Part shown: piece after piece, positions 1 through 9,723 of the stretch | How positions within the stretch are numbered: position 1 is the first letter of the stretch | Layout: every line of letters starts with the position of its first letter | NCBI GenBank assembly: GCA_963971305.1 | Contig: OZ020308.1 | Span: forward strand, 23,155,275 to 23,219,274 | Length of the DNA stretch: 64,000 bases | DNA from: Arcuatula senhousia | Lineage: Eukaryota; Mollusca; Bivalvia; Mytilida; Mytilidae | Reading direction: 5' to 3' | Position numbers and translations under genes: made by a program | The notes under the pieces: generated by a model | What the model was told of the DNA's origin: nothing | The model's database searches: none | The model's input: only the letters and a program-made list of their open reading frames with translations

Positions 1-565
1 TTAACAGGTCCACCGTAGGGTGAACGATTCACAGTTTTGCCCCACTAACACATTAACGGATCACCACCACGGTTCTGCTACGTAAAAAATTCCACAGTCG
101 ATGCCGGAAAATTTATTATTCGTAGCCCTAATAAGAGTCCATACGGAAAAAGAACGTTCATATTCGAATTAATACGACACTCATGGCCCTGTCACACTAT
201 AACGTTTTAGCCAACCTGTGCCGAACGTTCGAATAATGTTCTAAAACGTTGGAACACGTTGGCAGTCGCTGTAAAAAGTTTCAAAAAATATCTCGGTGAA
301 CGAGCACAAAGCGTCAGACTACCTGCAACGCACGACAAACTTATTCAAAACTTTTCTATAGCGTGTGTACAGCGTACACGACGATTGCCTAGCGCATGTG
401 TGACGACTGCAGATTAAATCTGTTAGAAAAATCTCCCTTTTGGGAGGGTTATAGTCCGTATAGAGGATTTACCTCGTGTAATATATTCCTAATATACAAT
501 TTTATAATTATACATAAGTAAAAAACAAGCAAGATTTTACGTTTTCACACCTGATTAATCACACA
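1..565. other. No gene; CpG-containing stretch rich in AACGTT
   Basis: No open frame or known repeat is recognisable. Between about 148 and 260 the motif ACGTT occurs five times (for example GAACGTTCG and AAAACGTTGG), and CpG is more frequent than in the AT-rich DNA that follows. The first 470 bases could be the end of a repeat or of a gene lying to the left; nothing here decides. Confidence 0.4.
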
Positions 566-570
566 AGATT

Positions 571-783
571 GGATCATAGAAATACCCAAGAATACCCAAA
601 AATGTGGCATACGGCATTGAAAAATAGTGCATATTAATCGAAAACATGTTTTTATCCATAAATAATTCAATATTTAATCTTCTTTGCATATTTTCTACTT
701 TATTTAAGATATTCTTGGGTATTTTGGGGTATTCTTGGGTATTTTTGGGTATTTTGGGTTATTCTTGGGTATTTCTATGGACC
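571..783. repeat. Small inverted-repeat element with AATACCCAAG units
   Basis: The left end ATAGAAATACCCAAGAATAC is answered near 750-778 by its inverse, ATTCTTGGGTATTTCTAT. The right arm is extended by several tandem TATTCTTGGG/TATTTTTGGG units. About 100 bases of AT-rich DNA separate the arms and no coding capacity is present. It resembles a short non-autonomous element; the superfamily cannot be named because no clear target duplication is visible. Confidence 0.55.
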
Positions 784-1038
784 CATTTTTTTTTCATTTG
801 ATTGTTTTATCTGAAACAATTACACCCACTCTGAATTACACCTGAGGTTGTGTTTAGCCACATTCATTGATTGGAGATTTTTTGCATCTCTTCGATCAAA
901 AATACGACCTGAATAAATGAAATAAAAATGGGAAGCCCAACCGCCTAAGTTCCAAATATGTTGAATACGAAATCATAATTGGGACAATTCGCTATCCAAA
1001 GACAGGATGATGTTATCGCCCCAATACGTTCTCGCCAT

Positions 1039-1275
1039 TTATTAACATGTGAATAATTAAATATGGTACTCAATATTTCCTTATATAATCGGTAAATATT
1101 TTATAACGTGTTGATAAATAAATAATGGTATACCATTATTAATTATTAACATGTTGCATTTTGCACATGTTGATTTTGCAACATGTTAATAAATAAATAT
1201 TGAGCTCAATAAATGAATTATTCACATGTTATTAAATAATTATTGAGCTCAATAAATATTTAACCACATGTTGCT
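1039..1275. repeat. AT-rich inverted repeat with ACATGTTAATAAATA and TTGAGCTCAA motifs
   Basis: The block 1041-1078 (ATTAACATGTGAATAATT followed by a TACTCAATATT motif) is matched in inverse at about 1190-1232 (TATTGAGCTCAATAAAT, then ATTCACATGTTATTAA). The centre holds a perfect 20-bp palindrome (AATAATGGTATACCATTATT). A further copy of the TTGAGCTCAATAAAT unit follows. This is probably a palindromic miniature element; it has no coding potential. Confidence 0.55.
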
Positions 1276-1319
1276 TAATATGGAATAAAGTCCACTTTGG
1301 CTTGCCATAGAATTATGAT

Positions 1320-2022
1320 TGTTGATTATTTCCTCCTTTGACAGTGTTGTTGCTGTATATGTGGTGCTTTTGCTAGTACAACCAACCCTAATTCAGCTAT
1401 TAAACAATCAATATAGTGTCTTTTGCATACGAAAATGGTCAGGTGTTATTAGGCGCTTTATCAGCAGGTACGACAACATAATTATTTGTCATGTAAGGTG
1501 GACAATGTCTTCGCAACATCAGGGTTGTTGAAAATAGATGTTGCCTTGGTGCCCATCGAGCCTTTCAAAGAGTTAATCCTTTTCAAAACCAACGACCTCT
1601 GTTTACCCACTCAGAAAGAACGTCGCTTTCTTTTTCATGTTCTTTTTGGTCCATTTTCTGGCATAGTCTTATTAATTGCCCTCTCCGCATGAATATACAA
1701 TACAAAAATATGACAACGACATGCAGTGTACATAAGTAGCAAGACATTTTTTGTGGTGGTATAGATTCTATTGACATGTTGGAAATCTATTGGTTCGGCC
1801 TGCATACGCACGTACTTTTCTAAATAAGGCATAATTTTCTTCAACTGTTGCATTTTCATTTCCAAAAAGAATATGTTCGATATTCAAATCTTGAACATCA
1901 AAAATTGAATTATCTTTGGACTTCATATAAAGGACACTCAAGGGAAAAATGATAACCATCTTCATATGCATTCCCACAAATGCACATGGGATTTTCAATA
2001 ACATGTATTCTATATAAATCAC
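1320..2022 (-). pseudogene. Decayed Penelope-like retroelement fragment
   Basis: On the minus strand, 1482 down to 1441 encodes NYVVVPADKAPNNT, and after a frameshift 1430-1380 encodes FVCKRHYIDCLIAELGL. The preceding piece (about 1560-1485) reads SIFNNPDVAKTLSTLHDK. A short DKAxNN stretch followed by a Cys/His/Tyr/Ile segment just before the reverse-transcriptase core is typical of Penelope-like elements in molluscs and cnidarians (family knowledge, from memory). The upstream frames 1583-2022 (for example DYARKWTKKNMKKKATFF) may be more of the same leader region. Several frameshifts and stops show it is dead. No GIY-YIG endonuclease or palm motifs are present, so only the 5' part remains. 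Confidence 0.6.
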
Positions 2023-2024
2023 TG

Positions 2025-3010
2025 CATCAGTGACGTATTCTAGTGTGGATAATATTTAAGATTACGCAGAATGAGACAAGTTTATGAACACACTTAGAAA
2101 TTATGTCAACAACCATGAGCAATACAACTGCTTTGAGAAACTACAAGATGAAACTACAAGATGAAAGGCTTCTACTGAAAGTTTTACTAGAACCGTCTTC
2201 CACAGTACTACGACCATACATTTAGAAGATGAAACTAAACAATTATAAAGAACTAGAAGGGATTACCAGAACTCTGTGTTATGGTCTACACACCAGAAGA
2301 GCCTTCTTAACTAAGACTAGATAATGAACAGTCCGTGTCAAATTCGTCAACTGTGTACATAACCCAGATTTTTTCTTATGAACATTTATATGGACAAGAA
2401 ATCCATGCGTATTATAATTTATTGTGTTGAGGTGACGGTGCCTTTGTACAGTATTCAAAAATAAGCGTTTTACACTGAACTTTCATTATCCCACTATATA
2501 TGGGAGTTATCCTTAGACAGGATGAATCTACAGGATGTAGGATGTAAGATGTAAGAATGATTATTATTTGATACATAAGGTGTTTTATTATATTTTAATT
2601 GATTACTTTGATAGTATCTAGTAAATTGCTATAAAATGTATCTAAGTAAGCAAGTAAGTAAGTAATAAGTAAATTCTATTCTAAGTCGACACATATGTAC
2701 ATTAATACAAAGACGAAACATGAGCTGCAAAGCTCTTAACGGACTACTAAGAGCTCAGTCTTATTCTTTTTTTTTTAGATTAATGCCAAACATCAGAACT
2801 TGAATAAAAGATAGGACAGTGCTTTGAAATAGAAAAGGCAGGATGCAGTTTAAAGTCTTTGGCTGCAAAATTTATGATAAACTAAAAAAGTTTGGAAATG
2901 CGCGTTAGCGCGCATTATAAAATCCAGACGCCGAATTTTCCACACAAAAAAAAACAGGGATGGTTGCTCCCTAAAGCCACAAAGAGGAGAATTAAATCTT
3001 ACATAAATTG
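2025..3010. other. No gene seen; short AAGT microsatellite
   Basis: AT-rich non-coding DNA. A degenerate (TAAG)n tract lies at about 2641-2673, and a small imperfect duplication of ACTACAAGATGA occurs near 2140-2165. No open frame of interest was found. Confidence 0.4.
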
Positions 3011-3013
3011 GAC

Positions 3014-3272
3014 TTATAACGAAACCCCAACACTTCTGTTCTGTTTGTTGGTTATATGAATCACCTCACAGTCAGGGTTGAAACTCATCATCCAGTCTTT
3101 CTCCCATTGCTGTAGTTGGTCCAGATCATCTTGTAGTTGGTCGGTAGAGAAGGCAGTCATGGCAGTCATCGGCAAATAATCTCGTTTGTGACTGGACTTT
3201 AGATGGGAGGTCATTAATGTAGACCAGGAAAAGTAAAGGTCCCAAAACTGTCCCTTGGGGTACTCCTGATGT
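3014..3272 (-). pseudogene. LINE reverse transcriptase fragment (YADD-box region)
   Basis: Reading the minus strand from 3272, the frame gives [20 protein letters not shown], then, continuing, LPSKVQ…RLFADD: the PQG box and the catalytic FADD box (codons about 3179-3165) of a non-LTR reverse transcriptase. A frameshift after FADD leads into 3014-3150, which encodes [20 protein letters not shown] and FNPDCEVIHITN, the usual continuation in CR1/Jockey-type elements, where it reads WxxxWxMxFNxxKCExxxxT. The normal K before C is missing and at least one frameshift is present, so it is a dead fragment of about 85 codons. It may derive from the same broad group as the LINE remnant at 56150-56865. 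Confidence 0.85.
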
Positions 3273-3309
3273 CCGAGGCAAGGGACAGTTTTGGGGCCTT
3301 TACTTTTTC
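3227..3309. repeat. Snap-back inverted duplication inside the LINE fragment
   Basis: Left arm 3227-3257 (GGAAAAGTAAAGGTCCC…) and right arm 3279-3309 (…GGGGCCTTTACTTTTTC) are near-perfect inverse copies with a loop of about 21 bases. The left arm is the [11 protein letters not shown] coding segment, so the right arm is a short inverted copy of the reverse-transcriptase gene placed where its upstream coding sequence should be. Confidence 0.85.
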
Positions 3310-3930
3310 ACTAAAACAATGATTGTAACTTTTTAAAGACACATTTAAAAAAGATGATACAAGAGTTTAGTTTGACATTTCGTTTTATTTAGTTTTCCAT
3401 AGATATCGGATAATCCCAATTGACGTTTTAGAAAAATTAAGTTTTCTCCCGGGAGAAACCTCCGCTATTTAGCGGTTTTTAATTTTTTTTAGTTTAATTT
3501 TAAAGTTCTTCACCTCGGAAAACGCGGCTTCAACTGAAAAGGAACACATTAATGGTAAAATATCATTTCCACACAAAAGCATGTTCATCATATCCCGTTA
3601 TATATTAATTAAAATTGTGATAATTTTCAAAACTTTCCCGATTTCTTTTTCCCGCCAAAAAACTTTTCTGTTGATATTTCCGGTTCCGTTGTTTCCACAT
3701 GTAAACAAACAAATACTCGTTGACTGATCTTAGACAACAATTTTAAGAAACACCTCATAACTGTAACGTGTAAGCTACCAGATAAGCATCGACGGAAACA
3801 ACAGTAGAAATATTTTGCACATGCCATGGTGACACATACAGTTGTAATAATAGAACACGGGAAAATTACACCTGCACACTTTTTTTTATGAAAAATTCCT
3901 TTACACAAACAAAATATAAAAATTTATATT
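3310..3930. other. No gene seen
   Basis: Low-complexity AT-rich DNA. A minus-strand open frame covers 3627-3908, but it shows no family signature and no splice context, and I treat it as chance. Confidence 0.4.
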
Positions 3931-3936
3931 TTAAAA

Positions 3937-4140
3937 GGGACCGAGTAGTTAAGTAAAAAGGTTATAATTCACAGTGTTGTCTTTGATGTTGGTTCAAACC
4001 CCACAAGGCGACAAAGTTTTCCAGACTCCAGTCAAGTTGTTTGTTTTTGCAACCCAAATAATTACAAAACTGAAAAGTCTGGACAAACGTCGCACGTCAA
4101 AATGTTGAACCTTGTAAGTTCTAGGCCCAATATATATATA
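3937..4140 (+). repeat. Possible tRNA-derived SINE head
   Basis: The segment 3937-4013 starts GGGACCGAGTAGTTAAG, close to the 5' half of a Ser/Leu-type tRNA. It carries GGTTCAAACCC at about 3989-3999, a good match to the RNA polymerase III box B (GGTTCRANNCC). It cannot fold as a normal tRNA, because the anticodon region is short and irregular. The downstream tail (4085-4135, AAAATGTTGAACCTTGTAAG) has a diverged relative at 6755-6795, suggesting a dispersed tRNA-headed retroposon. Low to moderate certainty. Confidence 0.35.
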
Positions 4141-4544
4141 ATTTACAATATTCAGTGGTTCTATAAGATCAAAAATTTGGTTGATTTAAAATTTTCAACA
4201 AAAATTTACTTGGTCAAGAAACAATTTTGCAGAAAATTCATTTGTTAAGCTATATTTTCAAAATTAATTATGGAAAATATGACAAGATATGATTGTGTTG
4301 GGCTGCCAACACACAAAGTCTCCCAAACGATTAAAAAAGTAGCAACTCCAAAATGAAGGCTTCCCTTTGTCCCAATGTTCGGAGATCATCATGAAAAATC
4401 AATATATTTTGAATATAATAAGTAAATAGAAAATAATGCAACAGGTATAGTTAAATTTTAAAATTTGCAAATATTTTATATTTATTAAAGATCTTTTGTA
4501 AACCAATAAATGGGAATAGTTCAAAATTGTTGTAGAAAAAGAAA

Positions 4545-4905
4545 TAAACAGAAAATTATAAAATTTAAGAGTTTATCTAATATTCTAGAAAATGAATTGA
4601 ACATAAGTTCCATTAATACTGACAGATGTGCAACTGAACAGTTGATGAGACCCATGCATGCATGGGCTACACTGGTGTAACCCACTCATGAATGAACAAC
4701 AGTGGTGTGACCCATGCATGCATGGGCTACAGTGGTGTTACCCATTCATGAATGAACAACAGTGTTGTAACTCATGCATGCATGGGCTACAAGGTGTGAC
4801 CCATTCATGAATGGGTTACACCACTGTAGCCCATGCATGCATGGGTCACACCGATGTAGCCCATGCATGCATGGACTACACTGATGTTTAACTGAACATC
4901 TGTTG
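4545..4905 (+). repeat. Family A repeat, copy 1, with ATGCATGCAT tandem palindromes
   Basis: A unique-looking 5' part (4547-4650, including CTAGAAAATGAATTGAAC and ACTGACAGATGTG) leads into about seven alternating units of CCATGCATGCATGG and CCATTCATGAATGG joined by CTACAGTGGTGT-like spacers. The whole arrangement reappears on the opposite strand at 17995-18350. The element is non-coding. Each unit is itself palindromic, so the block can fold into a chain of hairpins. Confidence 0.8.
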
Positions 4906-5139
4906 CATTGTGAAATAAATTAGAAAATGCGTATTTTTAATATTCATAAATATTGATTGATTATGGGACCAACCCTTTCAACTTGAAAAGGGGGCTTGGT
5001 TTTCCATTAAAAATGTGAATCTGATTTTGATGTTTTTTGTATTTAACAAGACATAAGAAGTTCAGTACGCTAAGGCAGTTAATGTTGGTACATAAAAAAT
5101 GTACATGTATTTTTTCTGAAACCTTTATGAAGTTTTGTA

Positions 5140-5215
5140 GGGTAGACCATAAAGAGATTTGGAATAAGTGTATGCGACACAAACAACATAATGAATCAGC
5201 AATTTTAAAAATCAC
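5140..5215 (+). repeat. Family B short dispersed repeat, copy 1
   Basis: The core GGAATAAGTGTATGCGACAC followed by CAGCAATTTTAAAAATCAC matches 55230-55300 (same strand) and 45170-45265 (inverted), with a weaker inverted match at 32425-32470. The four scattered copies share a block of about 70 bases. Overlapping open frames on both strands are by-products. Class unknown. Confidence 0.6.
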
Positions 5216-5219
5216 TATG

Positions 5220-6375
5220 GAAAACAGCCAGCAGTCTTCAACATGATCAGAGCAAAATTGATCAAATATATGTAACATTAGTATGTTTGTTGTTTATTTG
5301 TTTGTATGTTTAAATATGAATATGTTTTTAGATAACTTGTTTTTCACTAGTCCGAAGAAAATGTTGCATTCAAATTTAAAACCATAAACTAAGACCAGAC
5401 AGGGAGATGCATATTACAACCCACTGAAACTGGAAAGATGAATGATGGATCTCCTACTAGTACATGTAGTATGAGAACGCTGACAGTCCAAGACAGAAAG
5501 CGAAGAAAAAATCAGTTGACAGAATTACAACAACATAAAGAACACACAAAATAATTAACATACATGTACCATTCTAATAGTGATACATGTCAAACGAACG
5601 GACGGCTGTCAACAGGACTGATGTCAAACAATTTAAAAACACACAAACAAAGTCTTTAAAAATCCATAGAATCCATTAAATGTGACCATAAAAATAGGGA
5701 AGTGAATAAAACATTTATTATTTAAAAACAATATATACATACATATGTATTTTATTCATGCACCATTAAGTAATCTTTTTTATTTTTGAAAACCAGAAAC
5801 TTAACGACTGAAGTGTCTTAACTTTGACAAAAAGGTAATCTTGATGTTTTTCATACTTTGAACAAATGACACAGACAAGAAAGTGCAGTTCGACTTCTGT
5901 TATAGTTAAAATTTAATGTACACATTTTCCAGTTTTTGTTCAGCAGGTGCGTCCTTAATTCTCTTCTTCTGAAGGAAAAGTCAAACATCTCATTCATGTC
6001 ATTATTGAGATTGATTCAACGACTTCATTGCTGCCTTAATATATGTTTCATATTGTTCGCAAAATGTTTTCAGTTATTTTATTCAGGGTTCCACAAACTG
6101 ACACAGCTTTCTTCAAAGGAGTCTGTAAAATAACATAGGGTTTGTCTCTTGTTCTTTGTCGTGCATTTTCTGCATTCAACTAAATCAGCAGGAATTTTGT
6201 TGTTATTTATTTCCAAATCTGTAAAAATATAAAAGCTTTGTTTTAGAAAATTGATGGCAGACATCATATGTTATTGATTCATTTATAATTTAAAAAACAA
6301 ACAAAAAAATGAAAAGGAGTTTCAAATTGAGACTTGCAAGGAATGGATATGCATGCATGTGTTCATGTGACATGC
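5220..6375. other. No gene seen
   Basis: AT-rich DNA with isolated TACATGTA palindromes (5460, 5565). The open frames at 5936-6133 (+) and 6079-6267 (-) overlap one another on opposite strands, show no domain, and are taken as chance. Confidence 0.4.
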
Positions 6376-6379
6376 ACAG

Positions 6380-6530
6380 ATGCCCCCCATAACGGGCCAC
6401 AAACAGAAAGTAGGAGTCTGACTGGTCTAAAAGTCGCAAAGAACATTACACATATTCTCATTCCATCATGTTACTGAAAATTTCAAATCATTTCCATGCA
6501 TGTACAGTTTCTGAGGAAAGCTTGAACATT
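6380..6530 (-). repeat. Family L repeat, minus-strand copy
   Basis: Read on the minus strand it holds GATTTGAAATTTTCAG … GACCAGTCAGACTCCTACTT … TGCCC, matching in order the family L element at 59115-59463 (ATTTGAAATTTGGTAGG … CTGTCAGACATCTACTTCC). Diverged; non-coding. Confidence 0.55.
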
Positions 6531-6754
6531 TTTATATTGGCCTGGTTCCAAAGCTTTCTAAGTACATGTAGTTACTTAAATTTCACTTATAGATCAGTCA
6601 TGTAGATAGTGTGTAAAGAAGTAAGAAATGTTGATTTTTTTTTCTGAGAATAAGGTCAAGTTGACAAGTTCCATGTAGATAAACAGAAGATGCACTTAAT
6701 GGTTTACTAAATGAAATTAACAAGACCAATAGGCGTCTGGCACGCATCACACTG

Positions 6755-7110
6755 CAAAAATGTTGAACCATGTATGTTTAGGTCCAACATGGACAGTCAA
6801 CAGTTTTTGACACTTGCATCTTATGTTGGACTGACAAATAAAACATATTTATCACAGGCAACCTAATGACTGACAATGAATATTTAGAAATAAAAATATT
6901 TTAAGATCCTTACATCTAACAAGTATATATAAAAAAAAATCAGACAAAAAAATTAAGTTTCAATTTTCCGCCTTTTGACCCCCTAATTGCTAAACAGAAA
7001 AGTTGGGGTCAAGAAGAAATTTATCCTCCATTTATATGCATATATGACAAAAATTAACTTGCATTTTTTTTCAAAATTGGACTATAGTTAAAAAAGTTAA
7101 ATTTTTGCCC
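6755..7110. repeat. Dispersed repeat fragments shared with 4.1 kb and 24 kb
   Basis: 6755-6795 resembles the tail of the possible SINE at 4085-4135. 6955-7100 (TTTTGACCCCCTAATTGC … ATTTATCCTCCATTTATATG … TTTTCAAAATTGGAC) is a clear relative of 24005-24125 in the same orientation. The latter belongs to the block that shares tandem units with the family D elements. Confidence 0.6.
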
Positions 7111-7402
7111 ATTCAGGTCAAAAAGATTCAAGTCTGTAAACATACATATTTTTAGGCACAGTTTTATAATCCTGAAATTGAACCTTTTAACTTTCTGTGA
7201 TAGTTTTATCATGCAGCCAATACATTAAATCTTCTTAATGTTTCAGGAGAGGAGTTATTTTAACTTATGAAACAAATAACAACAGTATAAAAATATAAAA
7301 TAGTTTTTAATTCGGCTTCTAAATATGTTACTGTGCCAATAAAAAATTAAAAAAATTATATATACTGGTACTTAATTTTTCATCTCAAATTATAAAAAAA
7401 AA

Positions 7403-7870
7403 ATAAAGAAGGAATGCGTCCAAAGGACGCAAAAGGCCCTTCTTAGTTCTTAGGGCCCCAAACAGGAAGTAGAACTTCAACAGGTTTGACCCATTCGCAT
7501 CAATTCTCATATCAACCCAGTCTTAAATAAGTCAGTCAAGCCTGATGTTCAGTTTGTTATATGGGGGTGTCACAGCCCCCGCCCCCGGAATACCGAATAC
7601 CGTTTAAAAAAGGAAAGAATATCGTTAAAAAGACAGGAATACCGAATACTCTAAAGACCACGGCGTACGCGTACCAAAAGCCTAAAATTTCGGAACATCG
7701 TGTACCGCGTACCACACCTTGGCGTACCTAATACCCTTTAAAAAGCACGGAATACCGCGTAGCATAAGGGCTGTGACACCCTCTTATAATTATGTCATTT
7801 ATCATGTTTATTTCACCACCCTACCAAATTTCAAATCATTCTCGTACAGTAATTCTGATAAAAGATTGAA
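7403..7870 (-). repeat. Family L repeat (minus) split by a TIR element
   Basis: The outer part (7403-7490: AAGGAATGCGTCCAAAGGAC, then CCCCAAACAGGAAGTAGA) is the inverse of the 3' end of the element at 59115-59463. The inner part (7826-7850: CCAAATTTCAAATCATTCTC) is the inverse of its 5' half. The TIR element at 7562-7783 lies between them, so it inserted into a pre-existing copy of family L. Confidence 0.65.
7562..7783. mobile_element. Miniature TIR element, GGGTGTCACAGCC ends
   Basis: The left end TGGGGGTGTCACAGCC and right end GGCTGTGACACCCTC are inverse copies. The element is flanked by TTATA on both sides (7557-7561 and 7784-7788), a possible 5-bp target duplication. Inside are GC-rich repeated GGAATACCG/GCGTACC motifs quite unlike the surrounding AT-rich DNA. 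It has no coding capacity. The superfamily is unassigned; its insertion into a family L copy supports recent mobility. Confidence 0.7.
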
Positions 7871-7874
7871 TCGG

Positions 7875-8244
7875 ATGTGATTTCATATACATATACTACA
7901 GACAGATATGAGTAAAACTATATGACACTGGCATGGCGATGATGGAGCATTAAAATGATGCAGGGTACATAGATCGATAACTTAACTTTTTCGCAAAATC
8001 TTTTTCTTAAATTGAAATAGTATGCTTTAGATACTTAAAACAAATAAACATATATAGTATAATGACATCATTAGCAAGCCACAGTCACAGTGCAAAAGTT
8101 TAGTGACCTGAATATTATTTTTTTTTTCTTTGTCTTGATCATCAGAATGAAAAATAACTGACTATACCTTTTCTTCACACTTATTCTTTTCATGTTTTCT
8201 TATTTTGTATATAAATTCACAAAAATAGAAAATAAAAACTCCAC
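7875..8244. other. No gene seen
   Basis: AT-rich DNA without recognisable repeat or coding signal. Confidence 0.35.
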
Positions 8245-8475
8245 TTAATCATAGATATAATATACATAGATAAAGCTCCGGACAGACATCTGAGGCAGAT
8301 GATATTCGCCGACTTTTTATCACCCACTTGATATCGGGGTTTTATACTTGGTGTTAATTGTCATAATTGAGTCCGATATCGACTGATTTTATGACCGAAA
8401 GATAATGGAAAGCCAACTTTCAATAAAATTTTCTTCCCTTTTGTCATTTTTTCACCACGTATGACTATAGCATTG

Positions 8476-8897
8476 AAGAAATCGAGGTTAGTTAGTTAGT
8501 TAGTTAGTTATTGCTTTACTCCCAAGCAGCACATTTCGGCTATATCCGGGAGATGAAAATGAAAGTGGTGATACAATGAACATGAAATGATGATGAAGTG
8601 GAGGAAATGGGGACACAAGGCCAATCGGGTACTGGCACTGTAAAAAGGAGTGATGGGTAGGAACGGGAAATTTAGCCTCCTGCATGTGGATCCTACGGGT
8701 CCTAGCTACTCTTACCGAAACCTGCAGCAGGGTTCTTTGGGCTGTCCCATTCAACCACCTGGGGCACACATCCCAGTCGCTTTGTGGGCAAATATGTCGG
8801 GTTTCTGAGCGCTATTAAGTGGACTTTTACCGACAAGCTTAGCGCTGCTGCGGGCCTATTCGCCACCCGGAACCCGCACAGGTTAAGAAATCGAGGT
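8476..8897 (-). mobile_element. SINE-like retroposon with 13-bp target duplication
   Basis: The direct repeat AAGAAATCGAGGT occurs at 8476-8488 and 8885-8897 and brackets a 396-base insert. On the minus strand the insert ends in six TAAC units (8488-8512), a typical retroposon tail. Its 5' part has a pol III box A match (TGGCGAATAGG, plus 8855-8865) and a weaker box B (GGTAAAAGTCC, plus 8821-8831, 8 of 11 positions). Length, tail, head and target duplication fit a tRNA-derived SINE moved by a LINE. The 89-residue open frame inside (8500-8769) is GC-rich by-product, not a gene. GC content is visibly above the surroundings. Confidence 0.75.
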
Positions 8898-8911
8898 AAC
8901 GGAAGATGAAA

Positions 8912-9472
8912 TTAATGAAATAATGAACGAGGATGAGGTCCGTTCTGTAACTTTTTGTCAACACCGCTTAAATGTTCAGAATGTGTCACATTCACATCGT
9001 TGATGAATATCTGCCATTCAAGCGTCTTTTTTGTAACGTATATCCGATGGCTTATTTTTTCTGTTGACGGAGAAACACGGTTTAATAAAGAACTCTCTTT
9101 CAGTCTCTTTAAATGAGAATCATGCATGATCAGAAGCAGTTTGGGCATAAAAAGTACTTGGACTGGGGTCTTGTGTGGTATTACAGATTTTGCATCTGTC
9201 ACCGTGCTCCTCGAATACATTAAACGAACTAACAACTTTCTTTTCGTTCTTGGTTTTTCGCCGTCTTGATATCTTTAGCCGACATGCATCACAAACGTAT
9301 GGTGGATGGACGGACGGATTGTCAGAGTCAACAGCAACATTGAGTAGTATGAAAAGATCTTTCTTAAGTTTATCTTTGTGCTTCGGATTGCCTTTGGAGG
9401 GTATAGCCTTTTCAGTTCCACATATACGACACAAAGTTCTTAAAATACTTTCATGAATAGTTAGTCCTAAAA
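8912..9472 (-). CDS. RAG1 N-terminal-like zinc-binding protein fragment (frameshifted)
   Basis: The main frame runs from 9434 (or from a possible splice acceptor TTTTTAG near 9472) to 9120. Seen directly: CRICG (residues 2-6 of this frame), then VDSDNPSVHPPYVCDACRLK (35-54), then EEHGDRCKICNTT (75-87). That is three CxxC pairs with two nearby histidines. The order and wording follow the N-terminal, non-core region of RAG1, where CRICG, D-D-x-IHP-xx-C-xx-C and a final CDICNTA-like motif bind zinc (family knowledge). Resemblance to insect ZAD fingers is weaker because of the third pair. The frame stops at 9120, but an overlapping frame (to 8912: HLKRLKESSLLNRVSP … KKTLEWQIFINDVN) reads protein-like, so one frameshift near 9120-9150 probably separates them. 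No RAG1 core or DDE catalytic region is present. No eukaryotic ATG lies at the start of the frame. It lies within the TIR-framed region at 8245-11949, which fits the N-RAG-type transposons reported in molluscs (from memory). Confidence 0.65.
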
Positions 9473-9479
9473 ATATTCT

Positions 9480-9723
9480 TAAAAATATATATATAATAAA
9501 ACTTCAAGGTTCAAGGGATCGAAAAACTGACGGGCGATGAGACGTACAGAAAAACACAGGAAAATCTATGGAAGAATAAACTACGAACTTACAAACCGTA
9601 CGGGATTAACACTAAAGAGTAGTTGCTAACAATTCGCAATTCATTTTATACATTTTTCATCACGTTTTTTTTTAAATTTCTCTCTTACTATATACTGCTG
9701 TACAACACTGCTTGCACCAAGGA
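9480..9723. other. No gene seen between RAG1-N-like ORF and family D element
   Basis: Possible 5' (minus-strand upstream) region of the zinc-finger ORF. No first exon could be recognised. Confidence 0.3.

Noticed and set aside
3627..3908. 93-codon minus-strand frame
   Set aside because: Cys/Phe/Lys-rich chance frame with no context.
5037..5246. 69-codon plus frame overlapping a 105-codon minus frame
   Set aside because: Both run through a family B repeat and lack any signature.
8500..8769. 89-codon GC-rich minus-strand frame
   Set aside because: Lies wholly inside the SINE-like insertion and shows no protein family.
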